A stretch of 44,829 nucleotides of DNA, from NCBI GenBank assembly GCA_018970785.1, contig JAGWVR010000020.1, forward strand, positions 1 to 44,829, written 5' to 3'. A program made the position numbers and the translations under genes. Under the pieces are notes generated by a model. It did no database searches. It was not told the origin of the DNA and saw only the letters and a program-made list of their open reading frames with translations. Numbering within the stretch: position 1 is the first letter of the stretch; every line of letters starts with the position of its first letter. This document shows positions 1 to 8,800 of this stretch, piece by piece. The stretch is from Planctomycetota bacterium. GTDB lineage: Bacteria > Planctomycetota > Planctomycetia > Pirellulales > UBA1268.

Positions 1-153
1 TACGTCGGCCCGCTCGGCGATGCCTTCTCCGTCTACAGTTTCACGTTCCGGTTTCTCGCCGGGATGTTCTTCGCCGGCGTGTTGTTGGTGCGCGGTTTCG
101 GCATCGCTGCCGGCACGCACGCGGCCTACGACATGCTCGTCGGCCTGTTCTGA
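1..153 (+). CDS. CPBP-family intramembrane metalloprotease, C-terminal fragment (5' end outside window)
   Basis: Frame 1 is open from the first base to a TGA at 151-153 and encodes about 50 residues. It reads as a hydrophobic helix (FTFRFLAGMFFAGVLLVRGF) followed by GIAAGTHAAYDMLVGLF. The final block resembles the last conserved motif of CPBP (CAAX protease/bacteriocin-processing) membrane proteases, where a late His followed by a small residue and an Asn/Asp helps form the metal site. Only the tail is present, so the rest of the active site cannot be checked. DUF2617 follows in the same direction after 94 nt. The family call is inferred from one motif and a membrane helix. Confidence 0.55.
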   Translation, partial: YVGPLGDAFSVYSFTFRFLAGMFFAGVLLVRGFGIAAGTHAAYDMLVGLF

Positions 154-247
154 CAAGCGCGCCCTGCGGCATGGTGGCTGGCGCATGGAAGACCTATACT
201 CCGCGACGTCCGCGGGACCGGCCGCGGTGCCATCCCGGAGTCGACCC

Positions 248-787
248 GTGCTCTCGGCCCGTCCCCGCGTCTGCGACCTGGTGTTCCAGCTGTACGGACG
301 GGCCCTGCACCCCGAGCTGTTCGTCGTCCTCGCCAGCCGCACGATCGAACGGGGGGGCTACCAGGCGACGGTGGCGATCACCTCCGCCGGGCACCTCGTC
401 TGCTGGCGCCGTGGCGGGCTGACGCTCACCGAGATCGCCGCCAGCGCCGAGCAGCCGTTGCCGCACAAGCGGCGGCTCCTCTCCCACCGCCTCGTCGGCG
501 AACGGAGCGACAGCCTCGAATGCCGCGGTGGGACGGGCTACCAGACGGCGTTCCAGCTCGAGACCGTGGCTCCGGAGGTGTTCTGGACATTCCAGCAGGA
601 ACTGGCCACCGAGGGGGAGCGGCACGGGCTGCTCCACCGCTTCGATTCCGCGTCGCGCATCGCGCTGGGCGCGATCAGCTGGTTGAACATCGAAACCCGG
701 ACGAAGACGCTGTCGGTGCACGCGTTCCACACCTTCCCGGACGATCGGGCGATCGTGAAGAGCCAGTCGCTGTTCGAGATTCCCTGA
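248..787 (+). CDS. DUF2617 family protein
   Basis: This encodes a 179-residue soluble protein of unknown function. The opening, LSARPRVCDLVFQLYGRALHPELF, and the end, VHAFHTFPDDRAIVKSQSLFE, are characteristic of DUF2617, a family recalled mainly from planctomycetes and some actinobacteria. The GTG at 248 is preferred because GGAG lies 7 nt upstream at 237-240 and the conserved family sequence begins directly after it. An in-frame ATG at 185 would add 21 poorly conserved residues. A possible -10 element, TATACT, lies at 195-200. No catalytic motif is evident, and the biochemical role of the family is not known to me. Confidence 0.75.
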   Translation: MLSARPRVCDLVFQLYGRALHPELFVVLASRTIERGGYQATVAITSAGHLVCWRRGGLTLTEIAASAEQPLPHKRRLLSHRLVGERSDSLECRGGTGYQTAFQLETVAPEVFWTFQQELATEGERHGLLHRFDSASRIALGAISWLNIETRTKTLSVHAFHTFPDDRAIVKSQSLFEIP

Positions 788-864
788 CGGAGCTCGCCCC
801 GGGCCTTTCTCCCGGGTGCCCTGCCCCTTTCCGGAACGCGGCCGAGCGCCGTGGAGACGCCGCC

Positions 865-1392
865 ATGATTCGTTCCGAGTCATCCCCGCCGCCGTCCGCC
901 GCACCGGGGGACGGTCCTGCCGACGCGCCCAAGCGCCCGCGGAGCCGGGTGCTGATCGCCGACGACAACGAGCCCAATCGCGAGCTCCTCGAGGTCTACC
1001 TCGCCGACATCGACTGCGAGATCGCCACCGCGGTCGACGGGGCCGACACGCTGGCCAAGGTCTCCGCCTTCGCGCCCGACGTCATTCTCCTCGACGTGAT
1101 GATGCCCAAGCTCTCCGGCTTCGAGGTCTGCCAGCGGCTGAAGCGCGATCCCGCCACCAGCCCGATCATGATCCTGATGGTCACGGCCCTCGGCGAATTG
1201 GGCGACATCGAGCGCGCCGTCGAGGCGGGAACCGATGATTTCCTCTCCAAGCCCGTCAACAAGGTGGAGCTGGTCAAGCGCGTCGAGAACATGCTCAAGC
1301 TGCGGCACGTCAGCGACGAGCTCGAGCGCCTCCGCGCCTACATCGCCACGATGGACGACGAGAAGCCGCCGCGGCCGCGGCCGCGCCCCTGA
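865..1392 (+). CDS. Single-domain response regulator (CheY-like receiver)
   Basis: This 175-aa protein is a receiver domain with no output domain. Acidic Asp33 and Asp34 (VLIADDNEPN), phosphoacceptor Asp77 (ILLDVMMPKLSG), Thr107 (MVTALG) and Lys129 (SKPVNK) are all present, so phosphorylation should work. Residues 1-27 are a Pro/Ser-rich leader. After the receiver, a short charged helix (RHVSDELERLRAYIATMDDEK) is followed by an Arg/Pro tail (RPRPRP). The ATG at 865 has GGAGA 7 nt upstream. No histidine kinase is adjacent, so the partner is unknown. Such proteins usually act by protein-protein contact as DivK- or CheY-type relays. Confidence 0.9.
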   Translation: MIRSESSPPPSAAPGDGPADAPKRPRSRVLIADDNEPNRELLEVYLADIDCEIATAVDGADTLAKVSAFAPDVILLDVMMPKLSGFEVCQRLKRDPATSPIMILMVTALGELGDIERAVEAGTDDFLSKPVNKVELVKRVENMLKLRHVSDELERLRAYIATMDDEKPPRPRPRP

Positions 1393-1444
1393 GCGGCCAG
1401 CCGGCGGCGATCGCCGCCATGGAGGGCCTCGCCCACGGGCGGAG

Positions 1445-1450
1445 TAGACT
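1445..1450 (+). promoter_or_regulatory. Candidate -10 element for metF (TAGACT)
   Basis: TAGACT lies 38 nt before the metF GTG. The same hexamer or a close relative precedes other genes in the window (21710-21715 on +, 27590-27595 on -). No convincing -35 is present 17 nt upstream, so this is tentative. Confidence 0.3.
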
Positions 1451-1487
1451 AGGTTCGACCGACAAGGGATCCCACGGGAGTTGCCGC

Positions 1488-2378
1488 GTGTCGCTACTCG
1501 ATGCTTACCGGGAAGGGCGGTTCGGCCTGTCCTTCGAATTGTTTCCGCCGAAGACGGCCGAGTCGGAGGCGATGCTGTGGCGGACGATGGCCGAACTGGC
1601 CCGGTTCGAGCCGGCGCTGGTCACCTGCACCTACGGCGCCGGCGGGTCGACGCGTGGCAAGACGCTCGACATCCTCTCCGGCGTCCGGTCGCGGCATCCT
1701 GAAATTCCCCTCGCCAGCCACCTGACCTGCGTCGGCAGCACGGTCGACGAGATCCGCGACTACCTCCGCGCCGCCGAAGCCCGGGGAGTCGACGCGATCG
1801 TCGCCCTCCGCGGAGACCCGCCGCAGGGGCAGACCGCCTTCGAGGCCGTGGCCGGCGGGCTGCGCTGGGCGTCGGAATTGGTGGAACTGGTGCGCCGGGA
1901 GTTTCCCCGGTTCGGGATCCTCGTCGCCGGCTACCCCGAGACCCACCAGGAAGCGGTCAGCCCGCAGGCCGATCTCGACAACCTGGCGCGGAAGTGCGCC
2001 GCCGGCGGGGACGTCGTCGTCACGCAGCTGTTCTACGACAACGACGATTTCTTCCGCTTCCGCGACCGCTGCGATGCCGTCGGGATCGTCGCCCCGATCG
2101 TCCCGGGGATCATGCCGGTGACCAACTACCAGCAGGTGCGGCGGATCGCCAGCCTCTGCAAGGCGAAGCTTCCGGAAGCGCTGTCGCGGGCCCTCGAAGC
2201 GGCCGGCGACGACGAGGCGGCGCAGTTCGAGGCCGGCGTCGAGTTCGCCAGCCGCCAGGTGCGTGGGCTGCTCGACGGCGGGGTCGCCGGGATCCACTTC
2301 TACGTCCTCAACAAGTCGCCGGCCACGGCGCGCGTCCTGGAGCAGGTGGGGCTCGGGGTCGGCGGCGAGCGCCGGTAG
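1488..2378 (+). CDS. metF: Methylenetetrahydrofolate reductase
   Basis: This 296-aa TIM-barrel flavoprotein reduces 5,10-methylene-THF to 5-methyl-THF for methionine synthesis. Family landmarks are FSFELFPPKT-like LSFELFPPKTAESE at the start, VTCTYGAGGSTRGKT, HLTCVGST, IVALRGDPP, VAGYPETHQEA, VVTQLFYDND and PIVPGIMPVTNYQQV. The length matches bacterial MetF. The GTG at 1488 is chosen because GGGAG lies 7 nt upstream and the conserved N-terminus starts there. An upstream ATG at 1419 would add an unrelated 23-residue leader. The gene appears monocistronic, with a hairpin at 2458-2483 after it. It shows that folate C1 metabolism coexists with the H4MPT genes at 37-40 kb. Confidence 0.95.
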   Translation: MSLLDAYREGRFGLSFELFPPKTAESEAMLWRTMAELARFEPALVTCTYGAGGSTRGKTLDILSGVRSRHPEIPLASHLTCVGSTVDEIRDYLRAAEARGVDAIVALRGDPPQGQTAFEAVAGGLRWASELVELVRREFPRFGILVAGYPETHQEAVSPQADLDNLARKCAAGGDVVVTQLFYDNDDFFRFRDRCDAVGIVAPIVPGIMPVTNYQQVRRIASLCKAKLPEALSRALEAAGDDEAAQFEAGVEFASRQVRGLLDGGVAGIHFYVLNKSPATARVLEQVGLGVGGERR

Positions 2379-2457
2379 GTTTCGCGGCCGCGGCGCTCGG
2401 CCCCCTGGTGCGGCCGACGGCGCCACGGGGAAAACGACGGCGTGTCCCCGGCAGCGC

Positions 2458-2483
2458 CCGGACGGCCGCACGCGACCGTCCGG
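2458..2483 (+). terminator. Hairpin downstream of metF
   Basis: An 8-bp perfect stem, CCGGACGG/CCGTCCGG, has a 10-nt loop and is followed by CATTTCC, about 80 nt after the metF stop. There is no U tract, so termination is only plausible. Confidence 0.4.
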
Positions 2484-2510
2484 CATTTCCCCCCGACCGT
2501 GCGGAGCGGG

Positions 2511-2527
2511 CATTCGCGTTGCGAATG
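2511..2527. promoter_or_regulatory. Palindrome overlapping the antiporter -35 region
   Basis: CATTCGC-GTT-GCGAATG is a perfect 7-bp inverted repeat with a 3-nt centre. It overlaps the proposed -35 hexamer TTGCGA at 2519-2524, which is the position expected of a repressor operator. The regulator is unknown. Confidence 0.4.
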
Positions 2528-2547
2528 GTCGTCGCGACAAGTATCGT
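2519..2547 (+). promoter_or_regulatory. Sigma70-type promoter of the antiporter gene
   Basis: The -35 TTGCGA (2519-2524) and -10 TATCGT (2542-2547) are separated by 17 nt and end 36 nt before the ATG. The same hexamer pattern with 17-nt spacing precedes dapA and the M16 gene, which strengthens the call. Confidence 0.5.
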
Positions 2548-2583
2548 ACCGACATCTTTTCCCGCCCTTCCTTCGGCGCGGCG

Positions 2584-3834
2584 ATGACGCAGACCGACTG
2601 GACGACCCTCTCGCTTCATTTGGCGGCGATGCTGGCCACGGCCCTGCTCCTCGGCGCGGCGGCGCGCCGGCTCGGCATCCCGGCGGTCGTCGGCGAGATC
2701 GCCGGTGGCCTGCTCCTCGGTCCGACGGTGCTCGGGCGGGTGGCGCCGGAGGTGTTCGCCTGGCTGTTCCCGCCGTCGGGGCCGGTGGCATCGGCGCGCG
2801 GCGCCGTGGCGCGGGTCGGGATGCTGTTCTTCATCGTCACCATCGGTCTCGACATCAGCGTCGCCGAGTTGCGGCGCAGCGGGCGGCGCTCGCTGCTGGT
2901 GGGGAGCGTCGGCACGTTCGTGCCGCTGCTGCTCGGGTTCGCGATGTGCTACCTGTTCCCTGACGTGATCGGCGTCACCGCCAAGGACCGGTTCGCGACG
3001 GCGCTGTTCATGGGGTCGCTGCTGTCGCTCTCCGCCAACCCGGTGATCGCCCGGATCCTGATGGACATGGGGCTGTTCAGGAGCGACATCGGGCGGACGA
3101 TCATGTCGGCGACGCTCGTCGACGACCTCGTCGGCTGGGGATTGTTCGCGGTGATCCTCGCCGAGTTCGCCCCGCGCGCCGCCGGCGGTGGATCGGGATC
3201 GGGCCTGGCGGTCCTCGGCGCGGCGGCGCTGTTCCTCGTCGGCATCGCCCTGGCGGGCCGGTTCGTCCTCCCGGGGCTGTTTTCCTGGGCGCGGCAGCAC
3301 CTCCCCTACCCCAGCGGTGCGATTTCGCTGGTGCTGGCGCTGGCCCTGGTCGGCGCGGCCGGTTCGGAGCACCTCGGGCTGCACTCGTTCCTCGGCGCGT
3401 TCGTGATGGGGATCGCCCTGGCCGGGACGGCGGCGCGGTTCCCGGAGCCGTTCGCGGTCATCGGTGAATTCGCCTACGCCGCGTTCACGCCGGTGTTCTT
3501 CGTGTCGATGGCGATCAGCGCCGATTTTCTGGCCGGTTTCGACCCCTGGTTGGTCGGGCTGATCACCGCGGTCGCGTTCCTCGGCAAGATCACCGGCGTC
3601 TACACCGGTGGCCGGATCGCCGGCATGGACCACCGCCAGGCGCTGGCGGTGGGCTGTGGCCTCAACGCCCGGGGAATCCTCGGGATCGTGATGGCGGCGG
3701 CGGCCTTCGACGCCGGCCTGATCGACCTGCGGCTGTTCGTGGCCTGCGTGCTGATGTGCGTGATCACGACGATGGCCGCCGGCCCCGCGCTCGGAGCCCT
3801 CGTCGGCCCGGCGCGGGGCGGCGCCGTCGCGTAA
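2584..3834 (+). CDS. CPA2-family cation:proton antiporter (Kef/NapA-like)
   Basis: This 416-aa protein is almost entirely hydrophobic, with about 12 membrane helices, and should exchange Na+ or K+ for protons across the inner membrane. Family signs are the first-helix motif (LGAAARRLGIPAVVGEIAGGLLLGPTVLG), the ion-site pair in TLVDDLVGWGLFAVILA, GAFVMGIALAG and the late GCGLNARGILGIVM block. There is no C-terminal TrkA-N/NAD domain, so it is not a full Kef channel protein. The ATG at 2584 fits the start of the first helix, although no clear Shine-Dalgarno is seen. A promoter and a palindrome lie upstream. A 14-bp hairpin encloses the stop codon. Ion specificity cannot be read from sequence. 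Confidence 0.85.
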   Translation: MTQTDWTTLSLHLAAMLATALLLGAAARRLGIPAVVGEIAGGLLLGPTVLGRVAPEVFAWLFPPSGPVASARGAVARVGMLFFIVTIGLDISVAELRRSGRRSLLVGSVGTFVPLLLGFAMCYLFPDVIGVTAKDRFATALFMGSLLSLSANPVIARILMDMGLFRSDIGRTIMSATLVDDLVGWGLFAVILAEFAPRAAGGGSGSGLAVLGAAALFLVGIALAGRFVLPGLFSWARQHLPYPSGAISLVLALALVGAAGSEHLGLHSFLGAFVMGIALAGTAARFPEPFAVIGEFAYAAFTPVFFVSMAISADFLAGFDPWLVGLITAVAFLGKITGVYTGGRIAGMDHRQALAVGCGLNARGILGIVMAAAAFDAGLIDLRLFVACVLMCVITTMAAGPALGALVGPARGGAVA

Positions 3835-3853
3835 GCGCAGCGCCGCCCCGCGC
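3811..3853. terminator. 14-bp hairpin around the antiporter stop, between convergent genes
   Basis: GCGCGGGGCGGCGC (3811-3824) pairs perfectly with 3840-3853. The 15-nt loop contains the antiporter TAA (3832-3834). It lies just before the stop of the convergent VirD4-like gene at 3861 and could act on both strands. There is no U tract. Confidence 0.5.
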
Positions 3854-3860
3854 GGCGGTG

Positions 3861-5627
3861 TCAGAACGGGATGCCGTCGGCGCCCGACGGCTTGTCGTCG
3901 TCGTCAGGCGACGAATCACCGTCGGAGGCCGGCGGGCCGTCACCGGGGCGGAAGCGGCGGCGCGGCGGCTTGAGCGGCTTGGCGCGGCGGTCCGCCCCCG
4001 GCGGTTCGGCGGCGGCCTCCTTGGCGAGCCGCGCGAGGGCGCCGTGTCCGTACGCCGGCGCGAGGTGCACCTGGAAGGCCGGCGTCGCCCCGTCGCCCGA
4101 GACCACCGTCGCGGCCGGGCCGAGGAGCGGATGGGGGCGGGGATTGGCGATCTCGCCGGGGAGGAACACCGGGCGGGCGAACGTCTGCCAGCCGCCGAGG
4201 ACCGCCAGACCGCCGTCGTCGTCCGGGCCGATCGCCGTCGGCGCGATGCAGGTCGCCATCCCCGTGGCGCGGGAGATCAACTCGGCCGTCACCATGTCGA
4301 GGCCACCGCCGAGGGCGATCTTCGTCTGGAAACCCGAGGCGACGGTGTCGCCATCGCGGCCGTAGATCGCCGGCAGCTGCGCCAGCGACTGCGTCCCGGC
4401 CACGAAGGAGAGCCGCATGTCGCGGCAGGTGTGGAGGAGGTTGGGGAGATCGGGCACCGGCCCGGCCGCGGCCAGCTCGTCGATCGCCACGAGCGTCTTG
4501 TGGGGGAGGCAGCTCGAGGGGCTGCTCCGCGCCGTCTCCTGCAGGGCATGGAGGAGGTCGCCGAGGAGCAGGGCGATCACGACCCGGAGGTGGACGATGT
4601 CCTGCCCGTCGATCTCGACGACGAGGACCCCGCCATTGCGGGCGAAGGCCCCGAAATCGACCTCGTGGGTGCCGAGGAACGGCGCGAGCTCGTCGACGAA
4701 GGCAGTCGACTCGGCCACCGTGTTGGCAACGGTCTCGCCGTTGCTGTTGCGCTCCACGTGCCGGGCGAAGCCGCGCAGGAACGGCGACCGCCTGTGCATC
4801 CGGGCGAAGTCCTCGTAGAACCCGCCGACGATCACGTCGCGGAGGTAGGGGAGCGTGCAGGCCTTCGCCGGGAGATCACGGCCCATCGCCTCGATCGCGA
4901 ATTTGAGGAAGTCCGCGGCCTGGTTGTAGGCCCACACCCCGCCGTCGTAACGCGACGGGCCCCCGGCCGCCGACACGAGGAACTCCGCCAACCGCTTGGC
5001 GCGCACGATGTCGGTGCAGGTCGCCAGCGGGTTGTACCCGAGCGAGCGGTCGGGAGACCGCGGGGCGACGAGCATGAACTCGTCGCCGCGGCCGAAGGCG
5101 TGGGCGAGGCGGCGGATGACGCGCGTCTGTTTCTGCCCCTTGACGTTGATCACGACCACCGCCCAGCGCTGCTCGAGAGCGTGGACGACCGACGGGAAGG
5201 TCACCGACTCGGTCTTCCCCGATCCCGAGCGCCCGATCACCAGCAGGTTCGGCGACTGGCGACCGAGCGGGAGCGGCAGCCCGAGCGAGCCGACGACCCC
5301 GGGCTTCGGGTCGTGGGCGATGGCGAACGAGGGCAGCAGGCGGACGTGGTCTTCGGGAGCGGCATCGGCCGCCGCCTCGCGGCGCGCCAGGTCGGCGCTG
5401 CCGGCCGGCACGCCGTTGCCGTAGGGACCGTCGCCGAGGAACGTGACCCCTGGCGTGGTGAGGAATCCCGGCGTGGGGAACAGGAGGCCCTGCCAGAACT
5501 CGAGTTCGTCGCGCTTGCCGTGCCGGTCGGGTCGCCGCCAGCGGTTGGGATCGTTCGGCCGACCGCGGTCGGGACGCGGCGGTTCTTCGTCGGGAGAGTG
5601 GTCGTGATTGGATCCGGAGTCGAGCAA
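3861..5627 (-). CDS. Soluble VirD4/TraD-like P-loop ATPase (type IV coupling-protein family)
   Basis: From a TTG at 5627 this gives 588 aa. Walker A is GRSGSGKTE (about residues 132-140). VVINVKGQKQ stands where coupling proteins usually have a DPKGE-type motif, and LGYNPLA follows. Walker B is TLVAIDELAAAG (about 379-389), then FVAGTQSLAQLPAIYG, the coupling-protein sensor region. The tail is Pro/Arg/Asp-rich and disordered (PPRRRFRPGDG, SPDDDDKP). No N-terminal membrane helices are seen, unlike VirD4 or TraD, and no relaxase or T4SS gene is nearby. Longer starts are rejected because the ATG at 5753 lies inside a terminator stem. TTG has only a weak AGG upstream, so the exact start is uncertain. 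It lies downstream of the AAA+ gene on the same strand. A role in DNA pumping or another NTP-driven process is inferred. Confidence 0.75.
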   Translation of the reverse strand: MLDSGSNHDHSPDEEPPRPDRGRPNDPNRWRRPDRHGKRDELEFWQGLLFPTPGFLTTPGVTFLGDGPYGNGVPAGSADLARREAAADAAPEDHVRLLPSFAIAHDPKPGVVGSLGLPLPLGRQSPNLLVIGRSGSGKTESVTFPSVVHALEQRWAVVVINVKGQKQTRVIRRLAHAFGRGDEFMLVAPRSPDRSLGYNPLATCTDIVRAKRLAEFLVSAAGGPSRYDGGVWAYNQAADFLKFAIEAMGRDLPAKACTLPYLRDVIVGGFYEDFARMHRRSPFLRGFARHVERNSNGETVANTVAESTAFVDELAPFLGTHEVDFGAFARNGGVLVVEIDGQDIVHLRVVIALLLGDLLHALQETARSSPSSCLPHKTLVAIDELAAAGPVPDLPNLLHTCRDMRLSFVAGTQSLAQLPAIYGRDGDTVASGFQTKIALGGGLDMVTAELISRATGMATCIAPTAIGPDDDGGLAVLGGWQTFARPVFLPGEIANPRPHPLLGPAATVVSGDGATPAFQVHLAPAYGHGALARLAKEAAAEPPGADRRAKPLKPPRRRFRPGDGPPASDGDSSPDDDDKPSGADGIPF

Positions 5628-5732
5628 GGGGCACCTGGCACGCGGGGGGCGGGAGGGAAACCGGTGGGCGTATGAGCAGATAAGCAGAGGGCGTGCCAAC
5701 CGTGCCGATGACAGAAAAAACGAAAACACCGC

Positions 5733-5757
5733 AAAAACGCCCGATGGCGTCATCGGG
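5733..5757 (-). terminator. Rho-independent terminator after the AAA+ gene
   Basis: On the minus strand CCCGATG-ACGC-CATCGGG (7-bp perfect stem) is followed by CGTTTTT and further T-rich sequence. It lies about 80 nt after the AAA+ stop and about 105 nt before the VirD4-like start. It is the clearest classical terminator in the window. Confidence 0.75.
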
Positions 5758-5782
5758 AGCCCAGGAGAAAGCCGGAAACGCT

Positions 5783-5807
5783 CCGGACAACCAGGTCAGT
5801 TGTCCGG
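5783..5807 (-). repeat. 9-bp inverted repeat 3' of the AAA+ gene
   Basis: CCGGACAAC and GTTGTCCGG form a perfect 9-bp stem with a 7-nt loop, about 30 nt after the AAA+ stop and before the true terminator. No U tract follows. It could be an mRNA 3' stabiliser or a protein-binding site for expression of the downstream ATPase gene. Confidence 0.45.
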
Positions 5808-5835
5808 ATTCCTCGCGCCGCTTCCGCACTTCCCG

Positions 5836-8800
5836 TCACAGCCGGCGCGTGCGCGGCAACTCAAACTTGGAGGCGGCCGCGATCTGCCGCAGCGACTCGT
5901 CGCTGCGGATGTCGACGCCGGTGAGCAGCAGGATCGCCATCTCGCGCAGCACGCGGCCCGCCTGAGCGTTGATCGAGCCCGGGAGGGTGTGTTTCTCGAG
6001 ATGCCTCCACAGCGGTTCCCAGGAGACGTCGGCGAGCGGGAAGCGCAGCCTCTTCACCTTGCCCGGATCGACCCGCCGCTTCTCCTTGGAGCCGTCCTCC
6101 GCCGCCAACGCGACCAGCAGCCACTTGGCGACGAACGGCGCCGAGAATCGGTATGAGCGGACCGAGTCCCGGCCGAAGCGCACGATGCCGTCGAGCACCG
6201 CGACGGCGAGCCGCTCGGCCTCGTCGGCCGCGACCCGCTCGCCGTCGAGGCTCCGGACGAGCCGTTCGGTCTGGGCGGCGGTCGACTGCCCGAGCATCGT
6301 CGCCGCGGGCTTGCGAATCGCATGGCCTCCGTCCGGATCGCTTCCCAGCACCACCAGCCGCCGGCACAGTTCGCGCGCGTCGGGGATCGCCGTCAGCACC
6401 CGGATCGCCACCGTGTCCTCGAGCGGCCATTCGATCCGTGGGCGCGGGACCGGTCCGGTGGCCGACCGGTGGCGCACCGGAGACGGCACGGTCGGAACCT
6501 CCACCGCCGTCCAGGTGACGTGGACCGCGACGAGCGGCGGGGCGCCGCCGGGGACGGGTTCGTCGGCGCCGATCCCCAGCGCCCGCGCCAGCGCCGCATC
6601 GCGGATCGTCGCATCGCCCGCGCGATCGAGTTCGTGTGCCAGTCGCTCGGCGACCTGCTCGAGCTGGCGGAAATTGCCCGGCCAGGGATGGTGGAGGAGG
6701 CGCTCCAGCGCCCGGCGCTCGAAAGCCATGCCGAGCCGGCGGTGCTCCGCCGGCGCCGGCTGCAGGCGTGCCCGGTCGAGCACCCAGAGGAACGTCGGCA
6801 CGATCTCGAGCGGCCGGGCGCGGAGCGGCGGCAGCTCGAAGCGGTGGCCGAACCGGTCGATGAGGTCGGCCCGGACGCGCTCGTCGCGCACCATCTGCTC
6901 GATCCCGCCGAGCGTCTCCGCCTCGTTGGTGCTGGCGAGGAGGAACAGGCGGCTGCGGAACGGTTCCACCGCCCCGACGGCCTGCCCGGTGCCGAACTGG
7001 AGGAACCGCAGCAACGCCGGCTGGAACTGCTCCTGGAGGACCGCCGAGCCGGCGGCGAATTCGTCGAGCACGAGGACACCGCCGTCGCCGACCGTCTCGA
7101 ACAACCCCTTCCGGTCGGCGCTCGCCCCCGTGAACGAGCCCTTGTCATGGCCGAACAGCGCCGACAGCATCAGCGATTCGGGCAGCCCGGCGACGTTGGC
7201 CTGGACGAGCGGCGTCTCGCCGCCGAGCGTCCGCTGCACGATCACCCCCATGCTCTCCTTCCCGCTCCCCGGCGGGCCGACGACGAGGAAGCAGTAGCAG
7301 CGGTGGCGCTGGCTGGCGAGGTCGCGACGGTAGGTCTGCCACGCCTGGAACACGCGGTCGATGAAGTCGTCGTGGAGCGTGGCCGTCGGCAGGCTGCGGA
7401 AGATCGTCTGCTCCTGCCGGTCGCTGGTCGCCGGGAGGCGCAGGCACGACCGGCAGTCGAAACTCACCAGTGCCCGGCCGTCGGCGTGCGCCAGCGCCAC
7501 CGCGATCGCCGCGTCACCGCAGGTCACGGGCTCGGGGCGGTCGGCCGCGTCGAGCGCCCGCCACAGGCTGCCGAAGGCCTCGTCGGCTGCCCGGCTGCGC
7601 GTGAACGGCGCGTCGAGCCCCCCCTCGTCGAGGAGCTCGACCTCGAGGTCGACCGACGGATGGACCATCGGGAAGCGCGAGCCCTCGGGGGCGTCGCGCT
7701 GCTCGATCCGGCGGCAGCGGTAGCCGATCTCGACGCACCGACGCCGTCCGTCGATGTACGCCTGGACCAGCCGGTCGATGCCCGGCCGCTGCTCGGCGAA
7801 CAGCAGCTGGACCCCGGCGAGCGTTCCCAGCCAGTGGTTGCCGGCGATCACGAGGATGTCGCGGTCGTCGGGGCCGCGCGTGAGGTAGACGATCCCGACG
7901 TCGGTGTCGCGGTCGACTTCGTCCGCACTCGGCACCGCCACGCGCCGCAGGAGCCTGTGGTCGACGACCAGCGAGCGGCCATCGGCCAGGCCGGCGAGCT
8001 CGAACCGGTTGGGAAACCCGATCGCGCCGAGGAGGCCGGCCAACTGCGGGACCACGGTCGGTTCGGCTCCGTCGACCGCGTCGGAGCCGAGGAACGATCG
8101 CGGGTCGCCGAGGATCAGCAGCGGCCCGCTCGCCGGCAGCCGCCCGCGCTCGTCGACGAGGGCCTTGAAGGCGGCGGGGCCGTCGCACCGCGCCGTGATC
8201 ACGCGCTCCCAGTGGGCGACGCGCTGCCACCACTCGCCGTCGAGTCCGGCGAGCGTGGCGACGATGCTGCCGGGGGTCGTGCCGCGGGTCCGCAGATCGG
8301 CGATCGTGGCGGCCAGCGCGGCGTCGTCGTCGCCGGGGTGACGGCGGTGGGGGACGTTCTCCGGCACCGGCACCTCGTGCACGCCGGGGAGGACCGCCTC
8401 GAGGAGATCCTTGGCCGTCGAGTCGTCGCGCCGGTCGACGGGATACGACTTGACGATCACCGACGCGCCGCCGCGGCGGGTGAGGTGGCCGGCGAGCAGC
8501 CCGGTCCCGCGCCGTGCCACCGGGGCGGCCGGCTGCAGTGCCGTGAACCGCATCTCGGCCTCGCGGATCGTCAGCTCGGACGGGGTCGCAGCCTCGTCGG
8601 CGACGACGACCTCGACGTCGATCGGTGCCGTCGCCGACAGCGGCGGCTCGGCCGTGCCGTCGACCTGCGGGCGCACGCGGTACACCAGCCCGAGCTCCTC
8701 CCGCTTGCCGTCGGCGAACTCGGCGACGAGCCGCTGGAGCAGGTTGCGGCCATGGTCGCAGCAGACCCGCACCCCACCGAGCGTGCCGAAGGGATGCGAA

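Noticed and set aside
20-247. Longer start for the DUF2617 protein
   Set aside because: It would overlap the CPBP gene and add non-conserved residues. The GTG at 248 has a good ribosome-binding site.
5636-5651. Possible sigma54 promoter TGGCACG-CGGG-GGGCG on the plus strand
   Set aside because: The -24 half fits but the -12 half lacks TTGC, and no plus-strand gene follows.
5628-5753. N-terminal extension of the VirD4-like protein from an ATG at 5753
   Set aside because: That ATG lies in the stem of a clear terminator, and the added residues do not fit the family.
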